Translations under genes and position numbers: made by a program
Part shown: positions 51,157-60,326 of the stretch, piece after piece
Numbering within the stretch: position 1 is the first letter of the stretch
How the letters are laid out: each line of letters begins with the position of its first letter
Notes under the pieces: model-generated
Seen by the model: the letters and a program-made list of their open reading frames with translations, nothing else
Told to the model about the DNA's origin: nothing
Databases searched by the model: none
From: an uncultured Hyphomicrobiales bacterium
Lineage (GTDB): Bacteria > Pseudomonadota > Alphaproteobacteria > Rhizobiales > Xanthobacteraceae
Assembly (NCBI GenBank): GCA_903878085.1
Contig: CAIRGJ010000021.1
Span: forward strand, 98,266-162,265
DNA length: 64,000 bases
Reading direction: 5' to 3'

Positions 51157-51945
51157 TTACATAATCGCAAACTCGGTGTTCTTGCGGTCCGTCACCAGCA
51201 TGGTGCCGGGGTAATGCGTGATGCAAAAATCCGGCTTTGCCGTCGCGATCACCGATTGCGGCGTTACGCCGCAAGCCCAGAACACCGGGATCTCGTCGTC
51301 GCGAACCGGCACCGCGTCGCCGTAGTCCGGCTTCATGATGTCCTTGATGCCGATCAGGTCCGGTCGGCCGAGGTGCACCGGCGCGCCGTGCACGGCGGGA
51401 AACCGCGTGGTGATCTGCACGGCGCGGATGGCGTGCGAAGGCGACATCGGCCGCATCGACACCACCATCGGCCCGTGAAACGGCCCGGCTGCGGCAGTCG
51501 CCACCGACGTGCGGTACATAGGCACGGTCTTGTTCAAGGCGATGTGCCGCATCTCGATGCCGTCGGCCATCAGCGCCTCTTCAAAAGAGAATGAGCAGCC
51601 GATGACGAAGCTGACCAGATCGTCGCGCCAAACATCGCGCAGGTCGGTCGGCTCGGCGATCAGTTCGCCGTTTTGCCACACCCGGTAGCGTGGAATGTCG
51701 GTGCGGATGTCGAGATCCGCGCCCAATTCCGGCACGCGCCAGGAGCCTGCCGCCGACGCGCCGATCAGCGGGCAGGGCTTCGGGTTGAGCTGGCAGAAGC
51801 GCATGAAGTCCGCGGCCAGGGCCTTGGGCAAAATCGCGAGATTGCCCTGGACATAGCCGCCCGCTAGCCCTGAGGTCGGGCCGCGATGCGCGCCGCTGCG
51901 GATCGCCAGCCGCGCTGCCAGCCCTGTGTCTTGCGCCGATGTCAT
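51157..51945 (-). CDS. DUF1445 (YcsI-type) putative hydro-lyase
   Basis: A 262-residue protein of the DUF1445 family, annotated elsewhere as hydro-lyase or D-glutamate-cyclase-like. Markers are [28 protein letters not shown] as [21 protein letters not shown] and the C-terminal [11 protein letters not shown] and [13 protein letters not shown] longer frame runs upstream but does not match the family. Real substrate unknown; the conserved cysteine in the CGVTPQ motif is present. It is monocistronic by position, divergent from the liv-type operon. Confidence 0.85.
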   Translation of the reverse strand: MTSAQDTGLAARLAIRSGAHRGPTSGLAGGYVQGNLAILPKALAADFMRFCQLNPKPCPLIGASAAGSWRVPELGADLDIRTDIPRYRVWQNGELIAEPTDLRDVWRDDLVSFVIGCSFSFEEALMADGIEMRHIALNKTVPMYRTSVATAAAGPFHGPMVVSMRPMSPSHAIRAVQITTRFPAVHGAPVHLGRPDLIGIKDIMKPDYGDAVPVRDDEIPVFWACGVTPQSVIATAKPDFCITHYPGTMLVTDRKNTEFAIM

Positions 51946-52077
51946 GGCCCGATACGACCATGTGAGCGGGCGTGCATCAATAAGGAAATAGCGGTTGAAA
52001 CTTGATCTCGGATCGAGTTTGCTTGGCGGCAATAGCGAGAAGCCCAAAAAGGGCACGTTCAGGGGAGGAAGTCTAAA

Positions 52078-53397
52078 ATGGCTCACAGGAGAACTGCGAC
52101 TCTTTGGTCGCTCGCCGGTCTCGCGGCCGTGGCCGCGATGGTGCCCGCGCAATTTGAAGTCTTTGCCCAGACACCTGCGCCGGCGGCCGCGCCGATCAAG
52201 CTCGGCATCGTTTCGTTTCTGTCCGGTCCGGCGGCGTCGCCGTTCGGCATCCCGGGCCGCAATGGCGCCGAGATCGTTCTCGAGGCGCTGAACGCCGGCA
52301 CCGCGCCGGCCCCGTACAACAAAGTCGGCTTCGGCGGCACCAAGGTCGAAGCGAAATATGTCGACGAGGCCGGTTCCGCCGCCAACGTCGTCACCGACTT
52401 CCGCAATCTGGTGCAGCGCGATCAAGTCGACGCCGTGGTCGGCTACATTTCGTCGGGTAATTGTCTCGCCGTGGCGCCGGTGGCCGAGGAGCTCAAGGCG
52501 CTTACGGTGTTCTACGACTGCGGCACGCCGCGCATCTTCGAAGAGAAGGCGCGCGCTTACGTGTTCCGCGCCAGCCCGCACGCCACCATGGATAGCGTCG
52601 GGGCGGCGCGTTATCTGGTCGCCAAGAAAAAGAACATCACCAGCTATTCCGGCATCAACCAGAACTACGCCTGGGGCCAGGATTCCTGGCGCGATTTCAT
52701 CGGCGCCATGAAGGTGCTGGCGCCCAAGGCCGAAGCCGACAAGATCCTGTTTCCGAAACTGTTCGCCGGCGAATTCGGCGCCGAAGTTTCGACGCTGCTG
52801 ACGTCGAAGTCGCAGGCGCTGCACACCAGCTTCTGGGATGGGGACCTCGAGGGCTTCATCTATCAGGAACAGGCGCGCGGTCTCGACAAGCGCATGACCA
52901 TCATTGCGACCACCGGCGAATCGTCGATCTGGCGGCTGCGCGACAAGATGCCGGACGGCACCATCATCGGCGGCCGCGGCCCGCACGGCCCGCTCGCGCC
53001 CGACAACGCGTTCAACAAGTGGTTCAGCAAGATTTACACCGACCGCTACAACGTGCCGCCGACCTATCCGTCCTACCAGATGGCGCAGTCGTTGCTCGGC
53101 CTCAAGCTTGCCTATGAGAAAGCCGCCGCGGGTGGCGCCAAGCCGAATGCCGATCAGATCGCGGCTGCCTTCAAGGGCCTCACCTTCACCGGGCCGTCCG
53201 GCGAGACCAAGATGGTGCTCGGCGACGGCCATCAGGGCATCCAGGAGACGGCCTACGGCACCTACCGCTTCAACAAGGCGAAGAAAGAGCCGGAGATCGT
53301 CGACGTCATGCGCTTCCCGGCGGAATGCGTGAACCCGCCGCCGGGCATCGACGCCGACAAGTGGATCGCCGACGGCATGAAGGGCGCGAAGTGCTGA
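52078..53397 (+). CDS. Branched-chain-amino-acid-type ABC transporter substrate-binding protein
   Basis: A 439-residue periplasmic-binding protein of the Peripla_BP_6/LivK class. A signal peptide ends near FAQTPA and the mature protein starts with [18 protein letters not shown]. Further family pattern: [30 protein letters not shown] and the later [10 protein letters not shown] segment. It captures the substrate for the permeases and ATPases encoded downstream. AGGGGAGGAAG precedes the ATG. The specificity is open: many such systems in this group take up aromatic acids or amides, not amino acids. Confidence 0.92.
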   Translation: MAHRRTATLWSLAGLAAVAAMVPAQFEVFAQTPAPAAAPIKLGIVSFLSGPAASPFGIPGRNGAEIVLEALNAGTAPAPYNKVGFGGTKVEAKYVDEAGSAANVVTDFRNLVQRDQVDAVVGYISSGNCLAVAPVAEELKALTVFYDCGTPRIFEEKARAYVFRASPHATMDSVGAARYLVAKKKNITSYSGINQNYAWGQDSWRDFIGAMKVLAPKAEADKILFPKLFAGEFGAEVSTLLTSKSQALHTSFWDGDLEGFIYQEQARGLDKRMTIIATTGESSIWRLRDKMPDGTIIGGRGPHGPLAPDNAFNKWFSKIYTDRYNVPPTYPSYQMAQSLLGLKLAYEKAAAGGAKPNADQIAAAFKGLTFTGPSGETKMVLGDGHQGIQETAYGTYRFNKAKKEPEIVDVMRFPAECVNPPPGIDADKWIADGMKGAKC

Positions 53398-53455
53398 GGT
53401 GCAAGGTGCTCGCGCACTTGCGACAATATTGATGAATGGCGTGCTGTCTTGCTTT

Positions 53456-53512
53456 CCCTCCCCCGCGAAGCGCGGGGAGGGATGGTTTGCATCGCGTCTG
53501 CGATGCAAACCA
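53456..53512. repeat. Palindromic repeats between the binding-protein and permease genes
   Basis: CCCTCCCCCGCG (53456-53467) faces CGCGGGGAGGG (53471-53481) with one bulge, followed by a perfect 13-bp stem TGGTTTGCATCGC (53483-53495) and GCGATGCAAACCA (53500-53512) with a GTCT loop. A G-rich/C-rich stretch follows to about 53605. The rest of 53398-53613 holds no gene. Such elements between a binding-protein gene and its permease gene often set unequal expression. Confidence 0.6.
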
Positions 53513-53613
53513 GGGTGGGGGCCTTCAACATGAAAAGTCATTGCGTTATGCCCCCCCACCCCTAACCCCTCCCCACCACTCGCAAGGGCTCGTGGGGGGA
53601 GGGGAATCGAAAC

Positions 53614-54510
53614 ATGCTAACCGCCTCCGCCATATTGACCGACGGCCTCGTCTACGCGGCCTATCTCTTCATCGTCGCGGTCGGCCTGACGCTGATCTTC
53701 GGCGTCATGAAGATATTGAACGTCACGCATGGCTCGTTCTACGCCTTCGGCGCCTATGGCGCGGCCACCGCGGTCGGCATCTACACCAACGGCGACTGGC
53801 CGGCGGCGCTCGGCTTTCTGTTCATGCTCGGCTTCGCCATGGCGATCGGTCTCGTCATGGGCATCATCCTCGAGCGCGGCTTGCTCCGGCTGGTCTACGG
53901 CAAGGACGAGGTGGTGATCGTGCTGGTCACCTACGCGACCTTCCTCATTCTCGAAGACGTCATCGGCCTGGTGTGGGGCACGGCATCCTACGCCGCCTAT
54001 CAGCCGATGATCGCCGCCGGCAATATCGAGATCGGCGACCTGGTGCTGTCGAATTACGACATCGTGCTGGTGGTTCTCGCCGCTGTCGTCGCAGCACTCG
54101 CCTACTGGTCGCTGAAATTCACCCGCTACGGCCGGCTGCTGACAACCGTGATCTATGATCGCGAAACCGCGGCGGCCTTCGGTATCAACGTCACGCTGGT
54201 CTACACCGTCACCTTCCTGATCGGGGCTGCATTGGGCGCGCTCGGCGGCGCGGTGATGGCGCCGAAGATTTCCGTCACCCTCGGCATCGGCGTCGAGGTC
54301 ATTGTACTCGCCTTCGCGGTCGTGGCGATCGGCGGCATGGGCTCGATCGAGGGCGCGCTGGTCGGCGCGCTGATCGTCGGCATCTGCCGCGCCGCAGCCG
54401 TCCATCTGGTGCCGCAGATCGAGCTGTTCGTGATCTATGGCGTGATGGCGCTGGTGCTGGTGGCGAGGCCTTACGGGCTGTTCGTGCGCGCCCAGCCGAG
54501 AAAGATCTGA
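53614..54510 (+). CDS. livH: LivH-type ABC transporter permease
   Basis: A 298-residue polytopic permease with about eight hydrophobic segments. [20 protein letters not shown] near residue 30 and the [18 protein letters not shown] EGALVGA block near residue 230-250 are the conserved LivH motifs. A GGGGAGGGG site precedes the ATG. It pairs with the LivM protein starting 1 base after its stop. Specificity is set by the binding protein. Confidence 0.92.
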   Translation: MLTASAILTDGLVYAAYLFIVAVGLTLIFGVMKILNVTHGSFYAFGAYGAATAVGIYTNGDWPAALGFLFMLGFAMAIGLVMGIILERGLLRLVYGKDEVVIVLVTYATFLILEDVIGLVWGTASYAAYQPMIAAGNIEIGDLVLSNYDIVLVVLAAVVAALAYWSLKFTRYGRLLTTVIYDRETAAAFGINVTLVYTVTFLIGAALGALGGAVMAPKISVTLGIGVEVIVLAFAVVAIGGMGSIEGALVGALIVGICRAAAVHLVPQIELFVIYGVMALVLVARPYGLFVRAQPRKI

Positions 54511-54511
54511 C

Positions 54512-55462
54512 ATGCAAAGCCGCGCCTCATTGCTCGGCGGACTGGCGCTGCTGGTCGCGGCGGCCTTGGCGGCGCCGTTTCTGCCGGACTGGATGGTGTC
54601 GCTCGCCACCATCGCTTTCGCCAACGCGCTGGTCGTGCTCGGCCTGGTGGTGCTGTGGCGCGTCGGCCTGGTTTCGTTCGGCCAGGCCCTCTACTACTGC
54701 ATCGGCGCTTATGCCGTGGCGCTGACCGGGCGCTGGACCGGCTTTACCGACGCGCTTGCGCTGGTGCTGCTCGGCGGCGTCGGCGCCGGCATCGTCGCGG
54801 CCAGCATCGGTTTCCTGCTGGCGCGCTATCGCGAAATCTTCTTCGCCATGCTCAGCCTGGCGCTGTCGATGATCCTCTACGGCGTGCTGGTGAAGACCGA
54901 GTCGCTCGGCTCCACCGACGGCTTCAGCGTCGCCACCCCAACCTTCTTTGGCTATGCCCCGCACGGCGCCCAACTCTCGCACTGGCTGTATTGGCTGACG
55001 CTTGGCGTCGACGCCATCGCCGCGCTGCTGGTCGGGCTGTATTTCCGCTCGGTGGCCGGCGCGCTGGCGGCGCCGATCCGCGACAATGAGATTCGCGTCG
55101 AATTCCTTGGCATTTCGGTCAGCGGCATCATCCACACCAAGGTCATCATCGCCGGTGTCCTCGGCGGGCTCGGTGGCGCGCTTGCCGCGATGTCGATCGG
55201 CCATGTCGATCCCAACATGGCCTATTGGACCACCTCGGGCGGCTTCGTCTTCGTCACAGTGCTGGCCGGCTCCGGCTATGTCGCGGCGGCCTTCGTCGGC
55301 TCGCTGGCGTTCGAAGCCTTGCGCTCCTTCGCCGTCGATGTGATGCCGCAGCTTTGGCAGATGACGCTCGGCTCGGTGCTGCTGCTGACGATCCTGTTCC
55401 TGCCGGAAGGGCTTGGCTCGCTGGTGTCGCGGCTGCGGCAGCGCCGCGCGGTGAAGCCATGA
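54512..55462 (+). CDS. livM: LivM-type ABC transporter permease
   Basis: A 316-residue polytopic permease with about ten hydrophobic segments. Motifs NALVVLGLVVLWRVGLVSFGQALYY near the N-terminus and the IIHTKVIIAGVLGGLGGALAAM block are the usual LivM pattern. The stop overlaps the start of the ATPase gene (ATGA), so it is tightly coupled. It is somewhat shorter than E. coli LivM, which carries an N-terminal extension. Confidence 0.92.
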   Translation: MQSRASLLGGLALLVAAALAAPFLPDWMVSLATIAFANALVVLGLVVLWRVGLVSFGQALYYCIGAYAVALTGRWTGFTDALALVLLGGVGAGIVAASIGFLLARYREIFFAMLSLALSMILYGVLVKTESLGSTDGFSVATPTFFGYAPHGAQLSHWLYWLTLGVDAIAALLVGLYFRSVAGALAAPIRDNEIRVEFLGISVSGIIHTKVIIAGVLGGLGGALAAMSIGHVDPNMAYWTTSGGFVFVTVLAGSGYVAAAFVGSLAFEALRSFAVDVMPQLWQMTLGSVLLLTILFLPEGLGSLVSRLRQRRAVKP

Positions 55463-56235
55463 CGCCCATTCTCGACGTCCGCGATCTTGAAAAGACCTTC
55501 GGCTCGCTGGTCGCTGCGCGCGACATCAATGTCAGCGTGCCGGCGCATCAGACCGTCGGCGTCATCGGCGCCAACGGCGCCGGCAAGACCACCTTCATCA
55601 ACATGATCACCGGCCATCTGCGGCCGACCAAAGGCAGCATCCGCTTCGAGGGCCGCGACATCACCGGCAAGCCGTCGCGCGAGATCGTGCGGCTCGGCAT
55701 TTCTCGCTCGTTTCAGGTGGCGCAGATTTTCCCGACGCTGACGGTGTTCGAGAACATGTGCATCGCCGCGGCCATCGCGCGGCGCAAAAGCGGCTTGCTG
55801 GGCAATATCTTGACGCCGGTGACGTCCCCCGCCGCCACGTCCGAAGCCGAGGCCGCTATCGACCTGTTCCAGATCGCCCGCTATCGCGACGTCACCGCCA
55901 ACGCGCTGCCGCAGGGCGTGCGCAAACTGCTCGACATCGGCATGGCTGTTGCCGGTTCGCCGCGCCTGCTGCTTTTGGACGAGCCGACCAGCGGCATTTC
56001 CATCGAAGAGAAATTCGACCTGATGAATGTGGTGATGTCGGCGCTGAAGTCGCGCAAGATCACCGTGCTGTTCGTCGAGCACGACATGGAGATCGTCGCC
56101 AAATTCGCCGACCGCGTGCTGGCCTTCTACGACGGCACCGTGATCGCCGACGGCACCGCGCACGAAACGCTGGATAATCCGCGCGTGCAGGAACTGATCA
56201 GCGGCGTGCGGCTGAAGGCGGCCAGCCATGCTTAA
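55459..56235 (+). CDS. livG: LivG-type ABC transporter ATP-binding protein
   Basis: A 258-residue ABC ATPase with Walker A GANGAGKTT and Walker B LLLLDEPTSGIS. The signature loop, usually LSYGQ, reads LPQGVRK, which is a visible departure. A switch histidine is in VLFVEHDMEI. The ATG at 55459 is four bases into the livM stop overlap; a long in-phase frame upstream is not used. It pairs with LivF, which overlaps its end by 8 bases. Confidence 0.92.
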   Translation: MTPILDVRDLEKTFGSLVAARDINVSVPAHQTVGVIGANGAGKTTFINMITGHLRPTKGSIRFEGRDITGKPSREIVRLGISRSFQVAQIFPTLTVFENMCIAAAIARRKSGLLGNILTPVTSPAATSEAEAAIDLFQIARYRDVTANALPQGVRKLLDIGMAVAGSPRLLLLDEPTSGISIEEKFDLMNVVMSALKSRKITVLFVEHDMEIVAKFADRVLAFYDGTVIADGTAHETLDNPRVQELISGVRLKAASHA

Positions 56236-56872
56236 GATCGAAAACCTCAACGTCTCGATCGGCCCCATTCCGATCATCCGCAACGCCTCGCTCCAGGTCG
56301 ACGAGGGCGAGATGTGCGGGCTGATCGGCCGCAACGGCGCCGGCAAGACCACGCTCTTGCGCGCGCTGATGGGCGCGATCCCGGCGACCGGCACGGTGCA
56401 GTTCGAGCACATCGATCTCCTGGCGCTGCCACCGCACCGCCGCGCCGCGCACGGCATCGGCTACATGCCGGAAGACCGCCGCCTGGTGCCGGAATTCACC
56501 GTCGAGGAAAACATCCGGCTGCCGACCTGGTCGACCGAGATGGACGGCGTCGAACCGCGGCTGGAGTGGATATTCTCGATCATGCCGGAGGTGGCGCGCT
56601 TCAAGGAACGCCGGGCGCTGGAATTATCCGGCGGCCAGCAGAAGATGGTGGCGCTGGCGCGCGCACTGATGGCCGGCACGCGCATTCTGTTGCTCGATGA
56701 GCCGTTCGAGGGGCTGGCGCCGGCGCTGGCGCGGCGGCTCGGCGAAGTGCTGGCGAACCTGAAGACCGAGGGCGTCTCCGTGCTGATCGCGGAGTCGAAC
56801 GAGTTGCACGTGCTCGATCTACTCGCCCGCGCGTTCACGATCGAGCGCGGCGCGGTGAGCGGTAACAGATAA
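56228..56872 (+). CDS. livF: LivF-type ABC transporter ATP-binding protein
   Basis: A 214-residue ABC ATPase with Walker A GRNGAGKTT, signature LSGGQQKM and Walker B ILLLDEPFEGLAP. It is about 20 residues shorter than the typical LivF, mainly at the C-terminus. It completes the five-gene transporter (binding protein, two permeases, two ATPases). The start overlaps the preceding gene by 8 bases. Confidence 0.92.
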   Translation: MLKIENLNVSIGPIPIIRNASLQVDEGEMCGLIGRNGAGKTTLLRALMGAIPATGTVQFEHIDLLALPPHRRAAHGIGYMPEDRRLVPEFTVEENIRLPTWSTEMDGVEPRLEWIFSIMPEVARFKERRALELSGGQQKMVALARALMAGTRILLLDEPFEGLAPALARRLGEVLANLKTEGVSVLIAESNELHVLDLLARAFTIERGAVSGNR

Positions 56873-56957
56873 CCAAATTGTATCGATCGCTCCAAAGGGT
56901 ATTGCGGCTCCGCCGAAAATGCCGTCATGGTCCTGTCGGTCAATAAAGGAAATACCC

Positions 56958-57926
56958 GTGAAGAAATGGTTGCTGGCTCTGTTGCTCTCGATGAATTGTC
57001 TCGGCTCGGCCTGGGCCGACGATTATCCGTCACGGCCCATTGCCATGATCATTCCGCTCAGCGTCGGCGGATCGACCGACGTGATTGGCCGGCTGGTCGC
57101 AGAAGGGATGCGCAAGGCTCTGAACCAGACCGTCATCGCTGAAAACGTCGGAGGGGCGGGAGGCACGATCGGCGTCGGCCGTGCCGTGCACGCGACGCCG
57201 GACGGTTACACCGTTTTGATCGGGCAGTGGGGCACCAATGTTGCAACCGGCGCGATCTACAATCTCAAATTTGATCTGCTGAAAGATCTGGAGCCGGTGG
57301 GCTTGATCGCAACGCAGCCGTTCCTGATCGTGTCGCGCAGTTCGATCCCGGCCAATAACCTCAAGGAACTGATCGCCTGGATCAAGGCCAACCCCGACAA
57401 GGCCACGGAAGGTAATTCCGGCATCGGCTCGCCGAGCCACGTCAGCGGTATTCTGTTCCAGAAGGCCATCAATTCGCCAATCCAGATGATTCCGTATCGC
57501 GGCGCCGGCGAATCGACGCAGGCCATCGTTTCGGGCCAGATCGATGTGTTGCTGAACACGCCGGCTGTCTCCATGACGCAGCTCAAGGCCGGGCAGGTCA
57601 AGGTCTTTGCCGTCACCGACAAACGGCGGCTGGCGACGGCGCCCGACGTGCCGACAACCGACGAGGCTGGCCTTCCGGGATTCTATTTCACCTTTTGGCA
57701 TGCGCTGTGGGTGCCGAAGGGCACCCCCAAGGACGTCATTGCCAAGCTTAACGCGGCGCTTCGCACCACGTTGAGCGATCCCGACACCCGAAAAAAGCTC
57801 GATGGGCTCTCGCAGGATGTATTTCCCGCCGAGGAGCAGACGCCGGAGGCGCTCGCCAAATTCCAGCGGGAAGAAATCGAAAAGTGGTGGCCGATCATCA
57901 AAGAAGCCGGCATCAAGGCCGAATAG
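56958..57926 (+). CDS. Bug/TctC-family periplasmic solute-binding protein
   Basis: A 322-residue protein. The GTG at 56958, with AAAGGA upstream, opens a signal peptide ending near GSAWADD. Mature motifs are YPSRPIAMIIPLSVGGSTDVIGR, GGAGGTIGVGRAV, TPDGYTVLIGQ and IPYRGAGESTQ. It is the third Bug protein in the window and has no TctA/TctB partner nearby. It stands between the liv-type operon and the SDR-amidohydrolase-GST genes on the other strand. Confidence 0.92.
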   Translation: MKKWLLALLLSMNCLGSAWADDYPSRPIAMIIPLSVGGSTDVIGRLVAEGMRKALNQTVIAENVGGAGGTIGVGRAVHATPDGYTVLIGQWGTNVATGAIYNLKFDLLKDLEPVGLIATQPFLIVSRSSIPANNLKELIAWIKANPDKATEGNSGIGSPSHVSGILFQKAINSPIQMIPYRGAGESTQAIVSGQIDVLLNTPAVSMTQLKAGQVKVFAVTDKRRLATAPDVPTTDEAGLPGFYFTFWHALWVPKGTPKDVIAKLNAALRTTLSDPDTRKKLDGLSQDVFPAEEQTPEALAKFQREEIEKWWPIIKEAGIKAE

Positions 57927-57941
57927 AGCCTGGCGCTTTCG

Positions 57942-58742
57942 CTAATCGCACCTGACCGACATGCCGCCATCGACGATGATCTCGGTGCCGGTGACGAAGC
58001 GTGCTTCGTCCGACGCCAGGAACAACGCCGCGTTGGCGGTGTCGCGGCCGTCGCCCATGAAACCCTGCGGAATGCGCGCGATGCGCGACTTGATCAGCGC
58101 CGCGACGTCGCCGCCGGCGCGCTGCTTGGCGAGCCGTACCTCCACCATCGGCGTGTGCAACTGGCCTGGAATAACGGTGTTCACGCGAATGCCGCGCGCC
58201 GCGTATTGCACGGCGGTAACGCGCGACAACTGGATCACGGCCGCCTTCGACGCCGCGTAACCGACCTGCGCGGCGCCGGTGTAACGGATGCCCGAGGTCG
58301 AGGCCAGATTGACGATCGCGCCGCTCTTCTGCTGTTCCATGATCGGCAGCACGTGCTTCAAGGTGAGAAATACGCTGTCGAGGTTGGTGGCGAACTGCTT
58401 GTCCCAGACTTCCTTCGTCATCTCGACCGGGCCGCCCGCCGCCGAGCCGCCGACATTGTTCACCAGCACGTCGATGCGGCCGTACTGCTTCATGCAGGCC
58501 GCCACCATCGCCGCTACAGAGTCGTTGTCGGTGACGTCGCAATATTGCACCGTGATCTCGCCGCCGGCTTTTGTCACGCGCTCGACGGTTTCGGTGACGC
58601 TGTCGAGATCGCGGTCGACCGCGAAAATCTTGGCGCCTTCCTCGGCGAAGCGCACGCAGGTGGCGCGGCCGTTGCCCCAGCCCGGGCCGACGCAACCGGC
58701 GCCGGTGACGAGTGCGATCTTGCCAGCGAGACGTCCGCTCAT
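57942..58742 (-). CDS. Short-chain dehydrogenase/reductase (SDR)
   Basis: A 266-residue SDR with a NAD(P)-binding VTGAGCVGPGWGNGR loop that has four extra residues against the usual TGxxxGIG, DVTDNDSV, NNVGG (Asn), a serine in NLASTSG and the YAASK active-site pair. It oxidises or reduces a hydroxyl or carbonyl of a small substrate. The ATG at 58742 overlaps the stop of the amidohydrolase gene, so it lies in the same operon (GST, lactonase-like amidohydrolase, SDR). Confidence 0.92.
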   Translation of the reverse strand: MSGRLAGKIALVTGAGCVGPGWGNGRATCVRFAEEGAKIFAVDRDLDSVTETVERVTKAGGEITVQYCDVTDNDSVAAMVAACMKQYGRIDVLVNNVGGSAAGGPVEMTKEVWDKQFATNLDSVFLTLKHVLPIMEQQKSGAIVNLASTSGIRYTGAAQVGYAASKAAVIQLSRVTAVQYAARGIRVNTVIPGQLHTPMVEVRLAKQRAGGDVAALIKSRIARIPQGFMGDGRDTANAALFLASDEARFVTGTEIIVDGGMSVRCD

Positions 58743-59662
58743 TGCTTGACCTCCGGCGTTGCCGCGCGCGTCATCGGCGCGGCGAACTGGTAGAACCGCA
58801 TCGGATTGTCGACCATCAGCGCCTGCAATTGCGCCGGCGTCGGAGCGATCTCGGCCAGGATGTCGACCAGCACGCCGTCGTCCGGGATCGGGCCCTGATG
58901 ATTGGGATGCGGCCAGTCGGTGCCCCACACACAGCGGTCGCCGAAATCGGCGACCAGCTTCTTGGCGAACGGCACCGCGTCGGCATAAGGCGGGCCAAGT
59001 TTGGTGGCGCGGTCGGCGCCGCTGACTTTCATCCACACGTTCTTGTCGTCCATCAGCCGCAGCAGGGCCTGGAACGCCGGCTGCTGTAAGCCCAGCGAGG
59101 CATCGACGCGGCCCATGTGATCGATCACCACCGGCACCGGCGAGCGCTTGATCGCCGGCGACAGCTCCGCGATCAGCTCGGGCGCCATGTGAATTTGCAG
59201 ATGCCAGCCGACCTTGGCGAGCCGTTTGCCGAAGGCGATGACCTCGTCGATGGTCGCCGCCTTGGCGAGATGGCCCATGTAATGGAAACGCGCGCCGCGA
59301 AAGCCCGCGGCGTTGAGCCGCCTGAGTTCGCCGTCCGGCACGTCGATTGGCACCAGCGCCACGCCGCGATAGGCGCCGCCGCTGGCGATCAGCGCCTCTT
59401 CGGTGGCGGAATTGTCGGTGCCGTGCGAGGCGGTGTGCACGATGACGCCGTGGTCGATGCCGAGAAACTCATGCAGCGCGAACAGCGCCTCTTTCGGCGC
59501 GTCGGCCGGCGTCGCCTTGAGGTCGGCGCGATAGGGGAAGCGCCGTCCCGGCCCGAAGATATGGAAATGCGTGTCGGTCGAGCCGGGCGGCAGTTTCAGC
59601 TTCGGCTGTGTCGGCTGCGCCATGTGGGTCGGCGCCAGTTGCGGGATGCTCGGTTCGGCCAT
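58739..59662 (-). CDS. Amidohydrolase_2-family lactonase-like enzyme
   Basis: A 307-residue metal-dependent hydrolase of the 2-pyrone-4,6-dicarboxylate lactonase / sulfomuconolactone-hydrolase-like group. Motifs: STDTHFHIFGP (HxH metal pair), a histidine in IVHTASHG, VVIDHMGR and GTDWPHPN. It has an N-terminal tail of about 25 residues rich in proline and lysine. It would open a lactone ring in aromatic catabolism. Its stop overlaps the SDR start, indicating coupled expression. Confidence 0.87.
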   Translation of the reverse strand: MAEPSIPQLAPTHMAQPTQPKLKLPPGSTDTHFHIFGPGRRFPYRADLKATPADAPKEALFALHEFLGIDHGVIVHTASHGTDNSATEEALIASGGAYRGVALVPIDVPDGELRRLNAAGFRGARFHYMGHLAKAATIDEVIAFGKRLAKVGWHLQIHMAPELIAELSPAIKRSPVPVVIDHMGRVDASLGLQQPAFQALLRLMDDKNVWMKVSGADRATKLGPPYADAVPFAKKLVADFGDRCVWGTDWPHPNHQGPIPDDGVLVDILAEIAPTPAQLQALMVDNPMRFYQFAAPMTRAATPEVKQ

Positions 59663-59672
59663 GGTCGTTCCA

Positions 59673-60299
59673 TCATGAATTGGAGGCGCGGGTGCGCTCG
59701 AAGGCGGGCTCATGCCTGGCAAAAGCGGTAAGCCACGCCGTCAGCCGGGGATGATTGTCACGCCATTGGACCGGCCGACGCCAGTCCAGGTATCCCAATG
59801 CGCAGGACAAGCCAATGGCGACGATATCGGTCCGGGCCGGATCGGGCGGCGCCGCCTCGAAGGCCGCCATGGCGCGCGCGATCTTGCCGCGCTGATGGTC
59901 GAGCCAGCGCTCCGACTGGGTGCCGGGATCGCGGAAGCGCTTTTCGTAGACCATCAGCAGCGCGGCGTCGGTGATGCCGTCGGCCAATGTCGCGAGCGTC
60001 AGCGCGGCGTAGCGCGCCGGGCCCGAAGCGGCGACCAGCGCCTCGCTGCCCGCCACCTCTTGGAGGAACTCGACGATGACGCCGCTGTCGTAGATCGCGG
60101 TGCCGTCTTCGAGCAGCAGGCACGGCATTTTGCCGAGGGGGTTCTGCTGCCGCAGCGTGTCCTTGGCATCGAGCGTGTCGGCAGGCGCCAGCGTCACGCG
60201 TGCGCTCAAGCCCAGCACCTCGGCGGCGATGCGCACCTTGCGCCCGAACGGCGAGGTCGCCGTCGAGCGCAGCACGAAGCTCTGATCGTTCGCTGACAT
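59673..60299 (-). CDS. Glutathione S-transferase-family protein
   Basis: A 208-residue GST. The N-terminal thioredoxin-like part has RSTATSPFGRKVRI and the glutathione-contact segments GKMPCLLLEDG and IYDSGVIVEFLQ; the C-terminal part is helical. Its place before a lactonase-like enzyme and an SDR agrees with a catabolic or detoxifying role, for example a ring-opening or isomerising step using glutathione. The ATG at 60299 is used; a GTG two codons upstream is possible. Confidence 0.9.
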   Translation of the reverse strand: MSANDQSFVLRSTATSPFGRKVRIAAEVLGLSARVTLAPADTLDAKDTLRQQNPLGKMPCLLLEDGTAIYDSGVIVEFLQEVAGSEALVAASGPARYAALTLATLADGITDAALLMVYEKRFRDPGTQSERWLDHQRGKIARAMAAFEAAPPDPARTDIVAIGLSCALGYLDWRRPVQWRDNHPRLTAWLTAFARHEPAFERTRASNS

Positions 60300-60326
60300 C
60301 GTCACGCCGGTCTGTTGCCCCCGGCG

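Noticed and set aside
51946..53559. Upstream in-phase extension of the DUF1445 protein to 800 residues
   Set aside because: It lies antisense to the liv-type binding protein and has no similarity pattern of its own.
53398..53613. Possible small gene between the binding-protein and livH genes
   Set aside because: The stretch is made of palindromic repeats and a C-rich run; frames through it have no start signal or protein-like composition.
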